From NCBI RefSeq assembly GCF_009936375.1, contig NZ_AP022332.1, forward strand, positions 2,822,501 through 2,886,500: DNA of 64,000 nucleotides. Reading direction: 5' to 3'. Under the pieces are notes generated by a model, which made no database searches, was not told where the DNA came from, and saw only the letters and a list, made by a program, of their open reading frames with translations. Position numbers and translations under genes: made by a program. This stretch comes from Methylosinus sp. C49. GTDB lineage: Bacteria; Pseudomonadota; Alphaproteobacteria; Rhizobiales; Beijerinckiaceae. Shown piece by piece: positions 26,380 to 34,428 of the stretch (position 1 is its first letter; each line of letters begins with the position of its first letter).

Positions 26380-27546
26380 ATGACCGCCGCTTCCGCTTCC
26401 GATCCCAGGCCATCGCTCGCCGGCGCCACGCGCGCCGAGCTGGCAGATGCGCTGCGCGCCATAGAGATACCGGAGCGCGAGATCAGAATGCGGGTCTCGC
26501 AGCTCTGGCATTGGATCTATTTCCGCGGCGCGCGCGAGTTTTCCGAGATGCTCAACATCTCGAAAGTCGTGCGCGCAAAGCTTGCCGAGCGCTTCACGCT
26601 CGCGCTGCCTCAAATCGCGGCGGAGCAGGTCTCCACCGACGGCACGCGCAAATGGCTGCTGCGGCTCGATCCTGTCGACGCCAACGACAAAGGCGCGGAG
26701 ATCGAATGCGTCTATATTCCCGAGAGCGACCGCGGCACCTTATGCGTCTCCAGCCAAGTGGGCTGCACGCTCAATTGCAGCTTCTGCCACACCGGCACGC
26801 AAAAGCTGGTGCGCAATCTCTCGACGCGCGAGATCGTCGCGCAGCTTCTCGTCGCGCGCTCGCGGCTCGGCGATTTTCCCGGCCTCGAGCCGCCCACCGA
26901 CGGGCTCGTGCCCTCGGGGCCGGATGCGCGCGCGGTCTCCAATATCGTCTTCATGGGCATGGGCGAGCCGCTATATAATCTCGAGCAGGTCGAGGATGCG
27001 ATCGAGATCATGTCCGACGGCGACGGACTGTCGCTATCGAAGCGGCGCATTACCGTCTCCACCTCCGGCGTCGTGCCGCAGATCGAGAAGCTCGGCGCCG
27101 AATGCGGGCCTATGCTGGCGATCTCGCTGCACGCCGTGCGCGATCCGCTGCGCAATGAGCTGGTGCCGCTCAACAAGAAATATCCGATCCGCGAATTGCT
27201 CGACGCCTGCCGCGACTATCCCGGCGCCTCCAATGCCCGGCGCATCACCTTCGAATATGTGATGCTGAAGGGCGTCAACGACAGCCCGGCGGAGGCGCGC
27301 GAATTGGTGCGGCTGCTGAAGGGCATTCCGGCCAAGATCAATCTGATCCCCTTCAACCCCTGGCCGGGCGCGCCTTATGAATGCTCCGATTGGGAGACGA
27401 TCGAGCGCTTCTCCGACATCGTGTTCAACGCCGGCTATGCGAGCCCGGTGCGCACGCCTCGCGGCCGCGACATACTCGCGGCCTGCGGTCAGCTGAAGAG
27501 CGAGACCGAGAAGCTGCGCGCAAGGGCGCGGCTCGCGGTGGAGTGA
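26380..27546 (+). CDS. rlmN: Dual-specificity RNA methyltransferase RlmN
   Basis: A 388-residue radical-SAM enzyme that methylates C2 of A2503 in 23S rRNA and A37 in some tRNAs. The radical-SAM cluster motif is C-x3-C-x2-[14 protein letters not shown] with Cys129, 133 and 136. The nucleotide-binding segment [13 protein letters not shown] and the C-terminal region [12 protein letters not shown] with the catalytic Cys are also visible. The ATG at 26380 has AGAGGA six bases upstream. It is a single gene. Confidence 0.96.
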   Translation: MTAASASDPRPSLAGATRAELADALRAIEIPEREIRMRVSQLWHWIYFRGAREFSEMLNISKVVRAKLAERFTLALPQIAAEQVSTDGTRKWLLRLDPVDANDKGAEIECVYIPESDRGTLCVSSQVGCTLNCSFCHTGTQKLVRNLSTREIVAQLLVARSRLGDFPGLEPPTDGLVPSGPDARAVSNIVFMGMGEPLYNLEQVEDAIEIMSDGDGLSLSKRRITVSTSGVVPQIEKLGAECGPMLAISLHAVRDPLRNELVPLNKKYPIRELLDACRDYPGASNARRITFEYVMLKGVNDSPAEARELVRLLKGIPAKINLIPFNPWPGAPYECSDWETIERFSDIVFNAGYASPVRTPRGRDILAACGQLKSETEKLRARARLAVE

Positions 27547-27561
27547 GCCGAGCCGGAGCCG

Positions 27562-27816
27562 TCAGCCGAGCAGCCGGCGCAGCGCCTCCGCGCTGTTGAC
27601 GGGGCCATTGGCCGGCGCGCCCTTATTGGCGAGCTTGTCGAGCGTGATGAGGATCTTCGTCAGCTTGTCCTGCATCAGATTGACGTCATTCGCCAATTCG
27701 TTGAAGCGATTCTCCAATAGGATGAGATGCCGGCCGAGCGCCCGCGTGTTGGGCGAGCCGTCCGGGCTGGTCTGAACGCCCTGCGTCTGCATGTCGTATT
27801 GCTGGAAGACTCGCAT
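27562..27816 (-). CDS. Small coiled-coil protein of unknown function
   Basis: An 84-residue soluble protein: RVFQQYDMQTQGVQTSPDG, then the long amphipathic helix LILLENRFNELANDVNLMQD continuing to LDKLANKG, which suggests a dimeric coiled coil. GGAG is eight bases ahead of the ATG. It lies convergent with rlmN and about 110 bases downstream of dsbB on the same strand. No family is recognised. A scaffold or regulatory role cannot be read from the sequence. Confidence 0.65.
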   Translation of the reverse strand: MRVFQQYDMQTQGVQTSPDGSPNTRALGRHLILLENRFNELANDVNLMQDKLTKILITLDKLANKGAPANGPVNSAEALRRLLG

Positions 27817-27929
27817 GGAAATTCTCCGATTGGTCGCGAGCGGGCCGCGCCGCCGATTGAGAATGGTCAATTCTCTATCGGGCAGAGGATGGCGCGAGCC
27901 GGCCTTGCGACAAGGCCGCTCGGAGAATT

Positions 27930-28427
27930 TCAGCGCCCGCCGCGCACGGCGCGAAAGGCGATGGCGGCGAGAGCGGCGGAGATCAGCACATTCCAATTGC
28001 TGAGCGTGAGCGCGAAGATGCGCAGCGCCGGACGATCGCAGCTCACCACTTTCATCTTGTCGAGCGAAGAGCGGAAATCGTCGAAGGAGCCGGCCTTGCT
28101 CAGCGCGCCCGTGCATTCGGAGGGGCCGGGAAAGAGCTTCAGCTCGACGCCGGAATGATAGAGCGCCAGCGCCGTTCCCGCCGCGAACAAAAGCCCGAGC
28201 AGCGCCAGAGCGACGCGCGCGGCGCCCTCCCCGCCCCGCTGCAGCGCTATGGCCGCAAAGGCGGCGAGCGGAATGCCGGCGTAATAGGGAATGCGCTGCT
28301 TCAGGCACAGCTCGCAGGGGGCGAAGCCCATCGCCTCGATGATCCAGGCGCCACCGATGGTGGCGACGGCGACGCCGAGAACGGCCAGCGCCGCGCGTTG
28401 TCGCGTGGAGAGCAGCGCCGCTATCAC
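27930..28427 (-). CDS. dsbB: Disulfide bond formation protein B
   Basis: A 165-residue inner-membrane quinone reductase that reoxidises DsbA. It has four hydrophobic segments, the first periplasmic Cys pair in APCELCLKQ (Cys38, Cys41) and the second pair Cys105 (PSECTG) and Cys130 (VVSCDRP). The start is GTG at 28427 and overlaps the stop codon of the YqaA-like gene (GTGA), so the two are coupled. The domain is complete; a DsbA partner is not in this window. Confidence 0.92.
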   Translation of the reverse strand: MIAALLSTRQRAALAVLGVAVATIGGAWIIEAMGFAPCELCLKQRIPYYAGIPLAAFAAIALQRGGEGAARVALALLGLLFAAGTALALYHSGVELKLFPGPSECTGALSKAGSFDDFRSSLDKMKVVSCDRPALRIFALTLSNWNVLISAALAAIAFRAVRGGR

Positions 28428-29005
28428 AGGAATTTCGCCGCGACGACGAAGCCGACGACGACGATCGCCGCCATGCCGCCGATGAACAGGCCGAAATGCG
28501 CCTCCAGCTTGTCGCGCAGAAAATCGCCGAAATGATTGATGGCGGCGGCGAGGATGAAGAAGCGCAGGCCGCGCGTCACCAGCGAGAGCGCGAGAAACAG
28601 GCCGAAATTATAATCCATCAGCCCAGAGACGATGGTGACGAGCTTATAGGGAATGGGCGTCAGCCCCTTCACCAGAATGAAGAGCGCGCCCCATTGCGCG
28701 TAGAATGCGCGCAGCGCCTCCATTTTGGCGGCGTAGCCATAGAGATCGATGAGCCAGAGGCCGATCGTGTCGTAGAACAGCGCGCCTATGGCGTAGCCGA
28801 GCGCGCCGCCGGCCACGGAGGCCACGGTGCAGATGCCGGCATAGAGCCAGGAGCGCTTGGGCTCGGCCAGCGACATGGGCAGGAGAATCACATCCGGCGG
28901 AACCGGGAAGAAGGAGCTTTCCGCAAAAGCTATGGCGCCGAGCGCGAAAGGCGCATGCCGGCTGCCGGCGAGCGACATGGTCCAGTCGTAGAGCTTTTTG
29001 ATCAT
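28424..29005 (-). CDS. YqaA/DedA-family inner-membrane protein
   Basis: A 193-residue membrane protein with the SNARE-associated (DedA) pattern: ESSFFPVPPDVILLPMSLA at the N-terminus, GALGYAIGALFYDTIG, then FILVKGLTPIPYKLVTIVSG with the conserved Gly/Pro re-entrant turn. DedA-type proteins are undecaprenyl-phosphate or lipid flippase candidates in some bacteria; for YqaA itself the role is unclear. The ATG at 29005 is preferred over one 25 codons upstream because the latter adds a polar, Arg-rich stretch. It overlaps dsbB at its 3' end. Confidence 0.88.
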   Translation of the reverse strand: MIKKLYDWTMSLAGSRHAPFALGAIAFAESSFFPVPPDVILLPMSLAEPKRSWLYAGICTVASVAGGALGYAIGALFYDTIGLWLIDLYGYAAKMEALRAFYAQWGALFILVKGLTPIPYKLVTIVSGLMDYNFGLFLALSLVTRGLRFFILAAAINHFGDFLRDKLEAHFGLFIGGMAAIVVVGFVVAAKFL

Positions 29006-29106
29006 TTTCCAACCGGTTCTAAGGGCGAAGCGCCCCTCGCTTACCATCTCGCGGCGCCGGAGGCGAGGCTGGCCGCGCATCGGCCGTGCGAAACGCGCAA
29101 GCTCGC

Positions 29107-29134
29107 CTTGACGGAGGCTTCGGCCCGGCTAATA
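29107..29134 (+). promoter_or_regulatory. Probable promoter of tRNA-Leu
   Basis: TTGACG (29107-29112) and TAATAT (29129-29134) are separated by 16 bases and lie about 33 bases before the mature tRNA 5' end. These are good matches to -35 and -10 elements of a housekeeping promoter. Confidence 0.6.
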
Positions 29135-29166
29135 TCCGCGCCGCGACGCCGGCCCCGCCGGCCCGC

Positions 29167-29251
29167 GCCCCTGTGGCGGAATTGGTAGACGCGCTCGACT
29201 CAAAATCGAGTTCCGCAAGGAGTGCTGGTTCGACTCCGGCCAGGGGCACCA
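29167..29251 (+). tRNA. tRNA-Leu (anticodon CAA)
   Basis: An 85-base class II tRNA. The acceptor GCCCCTG pairs with CAGGGGC. The anticodon stem CTCGA/TCGAG encloses the loop CTCAAAA, giving anticodon CAA (reads UUG). The long variable arm TTCCGCAAGGAGT is typical of leucine tRNA, the T loop reads GGTTCGACTCC, and the 3' ACCA is encoded. Confidence 0.96.
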
Positions 29252-29291
29252 ATAGCCTAATAATTCAAGTAGATAGAACCGCGCCCGCATC

Positions 29292-29504
29292 TCAATAATG
29301 CGGCGGCGGTCGCTCCGGCGCGTCGCGGTGGCCGAGCGTCTGGAACTCCTCGCGCAGGCGGGCGATCTGCCGCTCCAACGTGTCGATCCGTCGCCATTGC
29401 GAGGCGATGACGTCGTTCAGCTCGGCGACGGTCTTGTCCTGATGCGCGAGCGCCGTCTCCAAGGCGACGAGACGAGAGGACAAATCCGAAAGCTCACCGC
29501 TCAT
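29292..29504 (-). CDS. slyX: SlyX family protein
   Basis: A 70-residue coiled-coil protein that starts SGELSDLSSRLVALETALAH, continues VIASQWRRIDTLERQIARL and ends PERPPPHY, the conserved SlyX terminus. The function of SlyX is unknown; in enterobacteria it lies next to slyD. The ATG at 29504 has GGAG five bases upstream. It lies just after tRNA-Leu and downstream of the response-regulator gene on the same strand. Confidence 0.88.
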   Translation of the reverse strand: MSGELSDLSSRLVALETALAHQDKTVAELNDVIASQWRRIDTLERQIARLREEFQTLGHRDAPERPPPHY

Positions 29505-29605
29505 GAGGGCTCCATTGCGCCGCGCGTCCCATCGGCCGGCGCGCGCATCCAAGCTTCGATCGCGCGGAAAGACAAGAGCTCCGTTCCGCCGCGGCCCTCG
29601 TCACC

Positions 29606-30523
29606 TCAATCCGCCGCCAACGCCTTCAGCGTCTGCAGCGCCACGGAGGTCGCGGAGGAGCGGCTGTCGACGCCGAGCTTCACGAAAATGCGCTCCAAAT
29701 GCTTATGCACCGTGCGAGGCGAGATGCAGAGAATCTCGGCTATGTCGTGATTCGACTTGCCGCGCGCGAGCCAGCTCAGCACCTCCGCCTCGCGCAGCGT
29801 CAGCGCGAATTTCTGGGCCAGAAGCGCCTCGTCGCTGACGCTCTGCGGCTCGGTCAGGCGAAACAGCAGCTCGTCGCCGCCGATCTCGCAGAGAAAGGAG
29901 ATGGCGACCGGCCCCGCCGCCGCGGACGCATCATGGTCGCGGCGTTCGGCCGCTTCGCGCAACAACGCCGCAAAAGCCTCCGGCGGCTGCGAGCGCAAAA
30001 TCTCGAAGGGGCCGAGACGCGCCGCGAGAAGATCGGCCGCCTGCGGCGTGCACCAGAGCAGGCGTCCGTCGCGATCCGTGGCCAGGAGATGGCGCCCCGT
30101 CGCGTCCAGCGCCACGCGTGCGCCGAAGGCGGCCTTGGCGTTGGAGACGTGAATGCGAATGCGGGCGACGAGCTCCTCTATGATGACCGGCTTCACCACA
30201 TAATCGACGCCGCCCGCCTCGAGCCCCATGAGCACATGGCTCGTGTCCTTGAGTCCGGTGAGGAAGATCACCGGCAGATGCGCGAAGCGCGGATTCTGCT
30301 TTATGCGCCGGCAGGTCGCAAAACCGTCGAGGCCGGACATCACCGCGTCGAGCACGACGACATTCGGCGCCACGCGCTCGAGCAGGGCCAGCGCCGCCTC
30401 GCCATTGGTGGCGGCGAGCGCGGTGAAATCGGCGCGCTCCAGCGCCTCGACGAGCAGGCTCAGCTCGTCGCGATTATCGTCGACGACAAGCGCCGTGTCG
30501 CGCTGGCGCAGATCAGCCGACAT
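29606..30523 (-). CDS. Response regulator with LuxR-type DNA-binding domain, partner of permease-kinase
   Basis: A 305-residue regulator. The N-terminal receiver domain has DDNRDELSLL and phospho-acceptor Asp59 (NVVVLDAVMSGLDG), with the conserved Lys in YVVKPVIIEEL. A central region (about 125-235) looks like a PAS-type sensor, and the C-terminal helix-turn-helix (LREAEVLSWLARGKSNHDIA, then LCISPRTVHKHLERIFVKLG) is of the LuxR/NarL type. The start lies inside the 3' end of the permease-kinase gene (11-base overlap), so the two proteins are made together and form a cognate pair. It probably controls the divergent porin-urt-ure operon; that is inference. Confidence 0.92.
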   Translation of the reverse strand: MSADLRQRDTALVVDDNRDELSLLVEALERADFTALAATNGEAALALLERVAPNVVVLDAVMSGLDGFATCRRIKQNPRFAHLPVIFLTGLKDTSHVLMGLEAGGVDYVVKPVIIEELVARIRIHVSNAKAAFGARVALDATGRHLLATDRDGRLLWCTPQAADLLAARLGPFEILRSQPPEAFAALLREAAERRDHDASAAAGPVAISFLCEIGGDELLFRLTEPQSVSDEALLAQKFALTLREAEVLSWLARGKSNHDIAEILCISPRTVHKHLERIFVKLGVDSRSSATSVALQTLKALAAD

Positions 30524-33500
30524 GCTCGACCTCCTGCGTCAATGCGGCCTCGAGCGTCTGCGCCAGCTCCTCGAACTCGAAATTCTGCGCCATGGCGCGC
30601 AATTGGGCGATCGCGGCAGCGCGCTCCGGCGCCGCGGCCTCTATCTCGCGCAGCGCCGCCTCTATGCCGCGGCTATGGCCGACGCGGCAGAGATGCAGCA
30701 GCTTCTCGACGCTCTCGCGCGGCAAAGCGAGCGCTGCCGGCGCGAAAGGCTCCGCTCCGGGCGTGGCGCGCGCCGCGACATAGAACCAATCGAGCCCAAG
30801 CAGATTGCCGATGCGATCCAGCATTTCGGAAAATTCGATCGGCTTCACCAGAAAATCATCATGCGGCGAATCGGGGCCGCGCCGTTCCATCAGCTCATGG
30901 GCGTTGGCGGAGACCATCATGATCGGCGTCTCCGGCCCGAGCGCGTCGCGCAGACGTCGCGCCGCCTCCCAGCCGTCCATGCCCGGCATTGCGATATCGA
31001 GCATGACGAGATCGGGATTGCGCTCGATGGCGAGCGCCACGCAATCAGCGCCATTGGAAGCCGTCAGCACGTCGAAGCCGAGCCCGCCCAGCGATTGGCG
31101 CATCACATCGATATGCGTCGCCGTGTCGTCGGCGACGAGTATGGTTTTGCGCGCCCCGGCATAGCCGCGAATCTGTGGCGGCTGCTGCCCCTCCTCCGGC
31201 GACGTCGCGGCGGTGAGATAAAGACGCACGACAAAGCGGCTGCCGCGCCCGACCTCGCTCTCGACGCGCATCTCGCCGCCGATGATCTGCGTCAGCAGCT
31301 TGGTGATGGTGAGGCCGAGGCCAGTGCCGGGAATGGCGGAAACCGCCGCCATGCGGCCGCGCTCGAAGGGCGCGAAAATGCGCTGCATATCCTCCGGCAT
31401 GATGCCGATCCCCGTGTCCTCGACGATGAATTCCGCAATGTCGTTGCGATAGGAGACCTTCAGCCCGGCATGGCCGCGCTCGGTGAATTTCACGGCGTTG
31501 GAGACGAGATTGATGAGGATTTGCCGCAGGCGCTTCCTGTCGGTGCGCACATAGCGCGGCAGATCTGGGCTGCGCTCATAGCGGAAGGCGACGCCTTTGG
31601 CCGCCGCCTGCAGGCGAAACATGTCGACGAGCTGGTCCAGCGTCTCGTCGATGCGGAAGATGTCGCGCGCCACATCGAGCGAGCCGGTCTCGATCTTGGC
31701 GACGTCGAGCAATCCGTCGATGAGATTGGTGATGTGCTCCGTGCTGCGGCGGATGACGCGCACCGCGTCCTGCGGGCGATCGGTGGCGTCGCGCTCCAGC
31801 AATTGCGCATAGCCGTTGATGGCGTTGAGCGGCGTGCGTATCTCGTGATTGAGCCCCGCTATGAAACGCGTCTTGGCGATATTGGCCGCCTCCGCCGCCT
31901 CCTTGGCGCGTTGCAGCTCGGCGTCGGTGCGCTCGTGAGCGGTGATCTCCTCCTGCAGAATTTCCGTCTGGCGGCGCGTCTCCTCTTCCGCCACGCGGCG
32001 GCTCTCCTGCGCGAGCACCAATGTCCAGGCGGCGACGCCCATGACGAGCAAGAGGCCGACGAAGACGATCTCCAGCGTCGTGCGAATGATCGGCCGCGCC
32101 GACGGGCCGACGACGGCGGCGTATTGGAAATAGATCGCGCCGAGGATCGCCGCGCTCGTCACTGCGAGCAGACCGAGCACGACGAGAAAACGGCCGGCGC
32201 GCGTCGAGAAGAAGGGCAGCGAGAATCTCGGCAAAAGAGCGGAGAAAAGCGCGCGCGCCTGCGCGGCGAGCCGCGCCTGCGGCTTGCAGGCGTCCTTGCA
32301 GCGCATGTCCAGCGAGCAGCACAGCGAGCAGATCGCCGCGCCATAGGCCGGGCAGGACGCCATGTCATGCGGCTCGAACTCGTTCTCGCAGATCATGCAG
32401 CGCATGGGCTCGCGGAAGACGGTCTGCGGGCGCGCGATATAATAGCGCCCGCCGGTGGCGTAGGCGATGAGCGGCGCGAGCGAGAAAGCGACGACGAAGC
32501 CGATGAGCGCCGACAGCGGCTGCAGAGTGTCGCCGAGCAGACCATAGAGCGCCGCCGTCGAGACGATGAGCGAGCCGAGCATGGCGCCGCAGCCGACAGG
32601 ATTGACGTCATAGAGATAGGCGCGGCGAAACTCGATCTGCGGCGGGCTCAGCCCGAGCGGCTTGTCGACGACGAGATCGGCGGTCAGAGCGCCGATCCAG
32701 GCGACCGCGAAATTGGAATAGAAGGCCAGAATGCTGTCGATGACATGGCTGACGCCGAACTCCATCAACAATAGCGCCAGAGTGACGTTGAACACCAGCC
32801 AGACGACGCGGCCGGGATGGTTGTGCGTGATGCGCGAGAAGAAGTTGGACCAGGCGATGGAGCCGGCGTAGGCGTTGGTGACATTGATCTTCGTCTGGCA
32901 GACGACGACGAAGAGCCCGGTGAGCGCCAGCGCGAGGCCGGGCGAATGGACGAGGCTCGAGAAGGCAAGATAATAGATCTCGCTCGGCTGCGCCGCGCGC
33001 TCGGGCGAGACGCCGAGCGACAAGGCTTGATAGGCGAGAAACGAGCCGGCCGCGAGTTTGGCGACGCCGATCAAAACCCAGCCCGGCCCGGCCGCGAAGA
33101 GCGCGAAGCGCCAGCTGCGCGCGCCGATGCGCGCAGTCGTCGGCAGAAAGCGCAGATAATCCACCTGCTCGCCGATCTGCGGCAGCAGCGACAGCAGGAT
33201 CGAGGCGGAAAGGCCGAAGAGCCTCAGATCGAAGGAGCCGTCCAGCGCGCCGGCGGCGCCGGGAAAGGACATCCAGCCGGAGATCGCCGGCGCCCCGACC
33301 ACGATCGAGTAGGCGAAAGGCGCGATTTGCAGCACCAGCCAGATCGGCTGCGTCCACAGCTGATAGCGGCTGATGAAGCGAATGCCGAGCGCGGCGATGG
33401 GCAATATTGCGAGCGAAGAAATTGCGTAAGCGAGGCCGAGCGGAACGCCGAGGCACATTTGCAGCGCATCGGCCATGATCGTCGCCTCAATGGCGAAGAG

Positions 33501-33884
33501 GATGAAAGTGAAGCAGGCGTAGATCAGCGAGGTGACGGTGGAGCCGATGTAGCCGAAGCCGGCGCCGCGCGTCAGCAGATCCATGTCGACGCCATATTTG
33601 GCCGCGTAATGGCCGATCGGCAGGCTGGCGAGAAAGATCAGCGCGCCGACGGCGAGGATCGCCGCCATTGCGTTGGTGAAGCCGAACATCAGCGTGACGC
33701 CGCCGCCCAGCGCCTCGCAGGCGAGAAAGGAAATCGCCCCGAGCGCTGTGTTGGCGACTCGCCAAGGCGTGAAGCGGCGCGCCGCTTCCGCCGTGTAGCG
33801 CAGCGAATAATCCTCGAGCGTCTGGTCCGCGACGAACTTGTTGTAGGTCCGACGGACCGGGAAAATTCGCTGCTGCTCGCGCAT
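30513..33884 (-). CDS. NCS1-type permease fused to hybrid sensor histidine kinase
   Basis: A 1123-residue fusion. Residues ~40-480 form an NCS1 nucleobase/cation-symporter-type domain with about twelve membrane segments (e.g. WRVANTALGAISFLACEALG, RGAGFGYIGS, INVTNAYAGSIAWSNF). A cysteine cluster follows (Cys496, 499, 511, 519, 522, 523, 529 and 533). Two further membrane segments (about 565-587 and 605-625) lead to a histidine-kinase core with His680 (GLNHEIRTPLNAINGY), ATPase motifs NLVSNAVKF, EDTGIGIMPED and PGTGLGLTI, and a receiver with Asp963 (VMLDIAMPG). The C-terminal ~90 residues are helical, Hpt-like in length but without a clear His motif. The ATG at 33884 has a weak ribosome site. 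It is transcribed with a small secreted protein and a response regulator, divergent from the urea operon. A transporter-like sensor for urea or a related nitrogen compound is inferred. Confidence 0.9.
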   Translation of the reverse strand: MREQQRIFPVRRTYNKFVADQTLEDYSLRYTAEAARRFTPWRVANTALGAISFLACEALGGGVTLMFGFTNAMAAILAVGALIFLASLPIGHYAAKYGVDMDLLTRGAGFGYIGSTVTSLIYACFTFILFAIEATIMADALQMCLGVPLGLAYAISSLAILPIAALGIRFISRYQLWTQPIWLVLQIAPFAYSIVVGAPAISGWMSFPGAAGALDGSFDLRLFGLSASILLSLLPQIGEQVDYLRFLPTTARIGARSWRFALFAAGPGWVLIGVAKLAAGSFLAYQALSLGVSPERAAQPSEIYYLAFSSLVHSPGLALALTGLFVVVCQTKINVTNAYAGSIAWSNFFSRITHNHPGRVVWLVFNVTLALLLMEFGVSHVIDSILAFYSNFAVAWIGALTADLVVDKPLGLSPPQIEFRRAYLYDVNPVGCGAMLGSLIVSTAALYGLLGDTLQPLSALIGFVVAFSLAPLIAYATGGRYYIARPQTVFREPMRCMICENEFEPHDMASCPAYGAAICSLCCSLDMRCKDACKPQARLAAQARALFSALLPRFSLPFFSTRAGRFLVVLGLLAVTSAAILGAIYFQYAAVVGPSARPIIRTTLEIVFVGLLLVMGVAAWTLVLAQESRRVAEEETRRQTEILQEEITAHERTDAELQRAKEAAEAANIAKTRFIAGLNHEIRTPLNAINGYAQLLERDATDRPQDAVRVIRRSTEHITNLIDGLLDVAKIETGSLDVARDIFRIDETLDQLVDMFRLQAAAKGVAFRYERSPDLPRYVRTDRKRLRQILINLVSNAVKFTERGHAGLKVSYRNDIAEFIVEDTGIGIMPEDMQRIFAPFERGRMAAVSAIPGTGLGLTITKLLTQIIGGEMRVESEVGRGSRFVVRLYLTAATSPEEGQQPPQIRGYAGARKTILVADDTATHIDVMRQSLGGLGFDVLTASNGADCVALAIERNPDLVMLDIAMPGMDGWEAARRLRDALGPETPIMMVSANAHELMERRGPDSPHDDFLVKPIEFSEMLDRIGNLLGLDWFYVAARATPGAEPFAPAALALPRESVEKLLHLCRVGHSRGIEAALREIEAAAPERAAAIAQLRAMAQNFEFEELAQTLEAALTQEVEHVG

Positions 33885-33913
33885 GCTCACTTTACGTTGG
33901 GGCGTCGCCCGCG

Positions 33914-34252
33914 TCAGACCGGCCGAGGCTCGCCCGCCGGTCGCCAGCCCTGCGCCTCGAGACAGTCTAGCATGGGCTTGCTCAGGATCGTCGTCGAAGG
34001 CGGCGGCGACACCAGCGTCGGCCGCTCGGACTCGCCGAGCTTCTTCACGCAGGCGTCTGTGGCTTTCTTCAGGCCGCCCATATCGCCGCCGATGTTCCAC
34101 CACATGTCGACGGCGTAGCGCTGCTCGGCGATCGGCGCCGCCGCCTGCGCCTTATGGCTTTTCGACGAAGCGTTCGCCTGTCCGACCGCGACGACGAGCG
34201 CGAGCGCTCCCGCGGTCAATCCAAAAATATCCAATGCCGTGGTCTTGCGCAT
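33914..34252 (-). CDS. Small exported protein of unknown function ahead of the permease-kinase
   Basis: A 112-residue protein with a signal peptide (hydrophobic LDIFGLTAGALALVVAVGQ, cleavage near NASS). The mature part reads YAVDMWWNIGGDMGGLKKAT, continues with DACVKKLGE, and ends MLDCLEAQGWRP with two cysteines that could form a disulfide. GGGGGAGTGAGG precedes the ATG at 34252. The gap to the permease-kinase is only 29 bases, so the two are probably one operon. It could be a periplasmic accessory of the sensor. No family is recognised. Confidence 0.75.
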   Translation of the reverse strand: MRKTTALDIFGLTAGALALVVAVGQANASSKSHKAQAAAPIAEQRYAVDMWWNIGGDMGGLKKATDACVKKLGESERPTLVSPPPSTTILSKPMLDCLEAQGWRPAGEPRPV

Positions 34253-34312
34253 TCGCCTCACTCCCCCGGGCCGGCGAATCCCCTGCCGGCTCTCATGCCC
34301 TATTCGACGACT

Positions 34313-34328
34313 TGGCGCGAACGGAGCA
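34313..34328 (+). promoter_or_regulatory. Candidate sigma-54 promoter for porin-urt-ure operon
   Basis: TGGCGCGAACGGAGCA matches the sigma-54 consensus at nine of twelve defined bases and keeps the invariant GG-N10-GC spacing. It lies 100 bases before the porin start, directly left of a perfect inverted repeat. Sigma-54 with NtrC commonly drives urea-transport operons. No NtrC site was identified, so this is a candidate only. Confidence 0.35.
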
Positions 34329-34347
34329 ATACGCATTTCAGCGTATT
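34328..34347. promoter_or_regulatory. Perfect seven-base inverted repeat upstream of porin gene
   Basis: AATACGC (34328-34334) and GCGTATT (34341-34347) are perfect reverse complements around a six-base spacer. The site sits between the divergent small secreted protein/permease-kinase operon and the porin-urt-ure operon. It is a plausible binding site for the LuxR-type regulator encoded next door, whose family binds such short palindromes. Confidence 0.45.
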
Positions 34348-34428
34348 CCTACCTAGGGGTTGGCGCGACTAGTCCTTGACGTGACGAAACCGGCGCGAAT
34401 CGCCGGGGGGACGACACGAGGGGGACAG

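Noticed and set aside
27900-27916. GGCCTT/AAGGCC hairpin downstream of dsbB
   Set aside because: The stem is only six bases and no T run follows on the minus strand; not called as terminator.
30228-32774. 848-residue open frame on the plus strand opposite the permease-kinase gene
   Set aside because: It is a GC-driven antisense frame with Arg/Ala/Asp-rich, low-hydrophobicity sequence and no domain pattern; the minus strand carries a complete, motif-rich protein.
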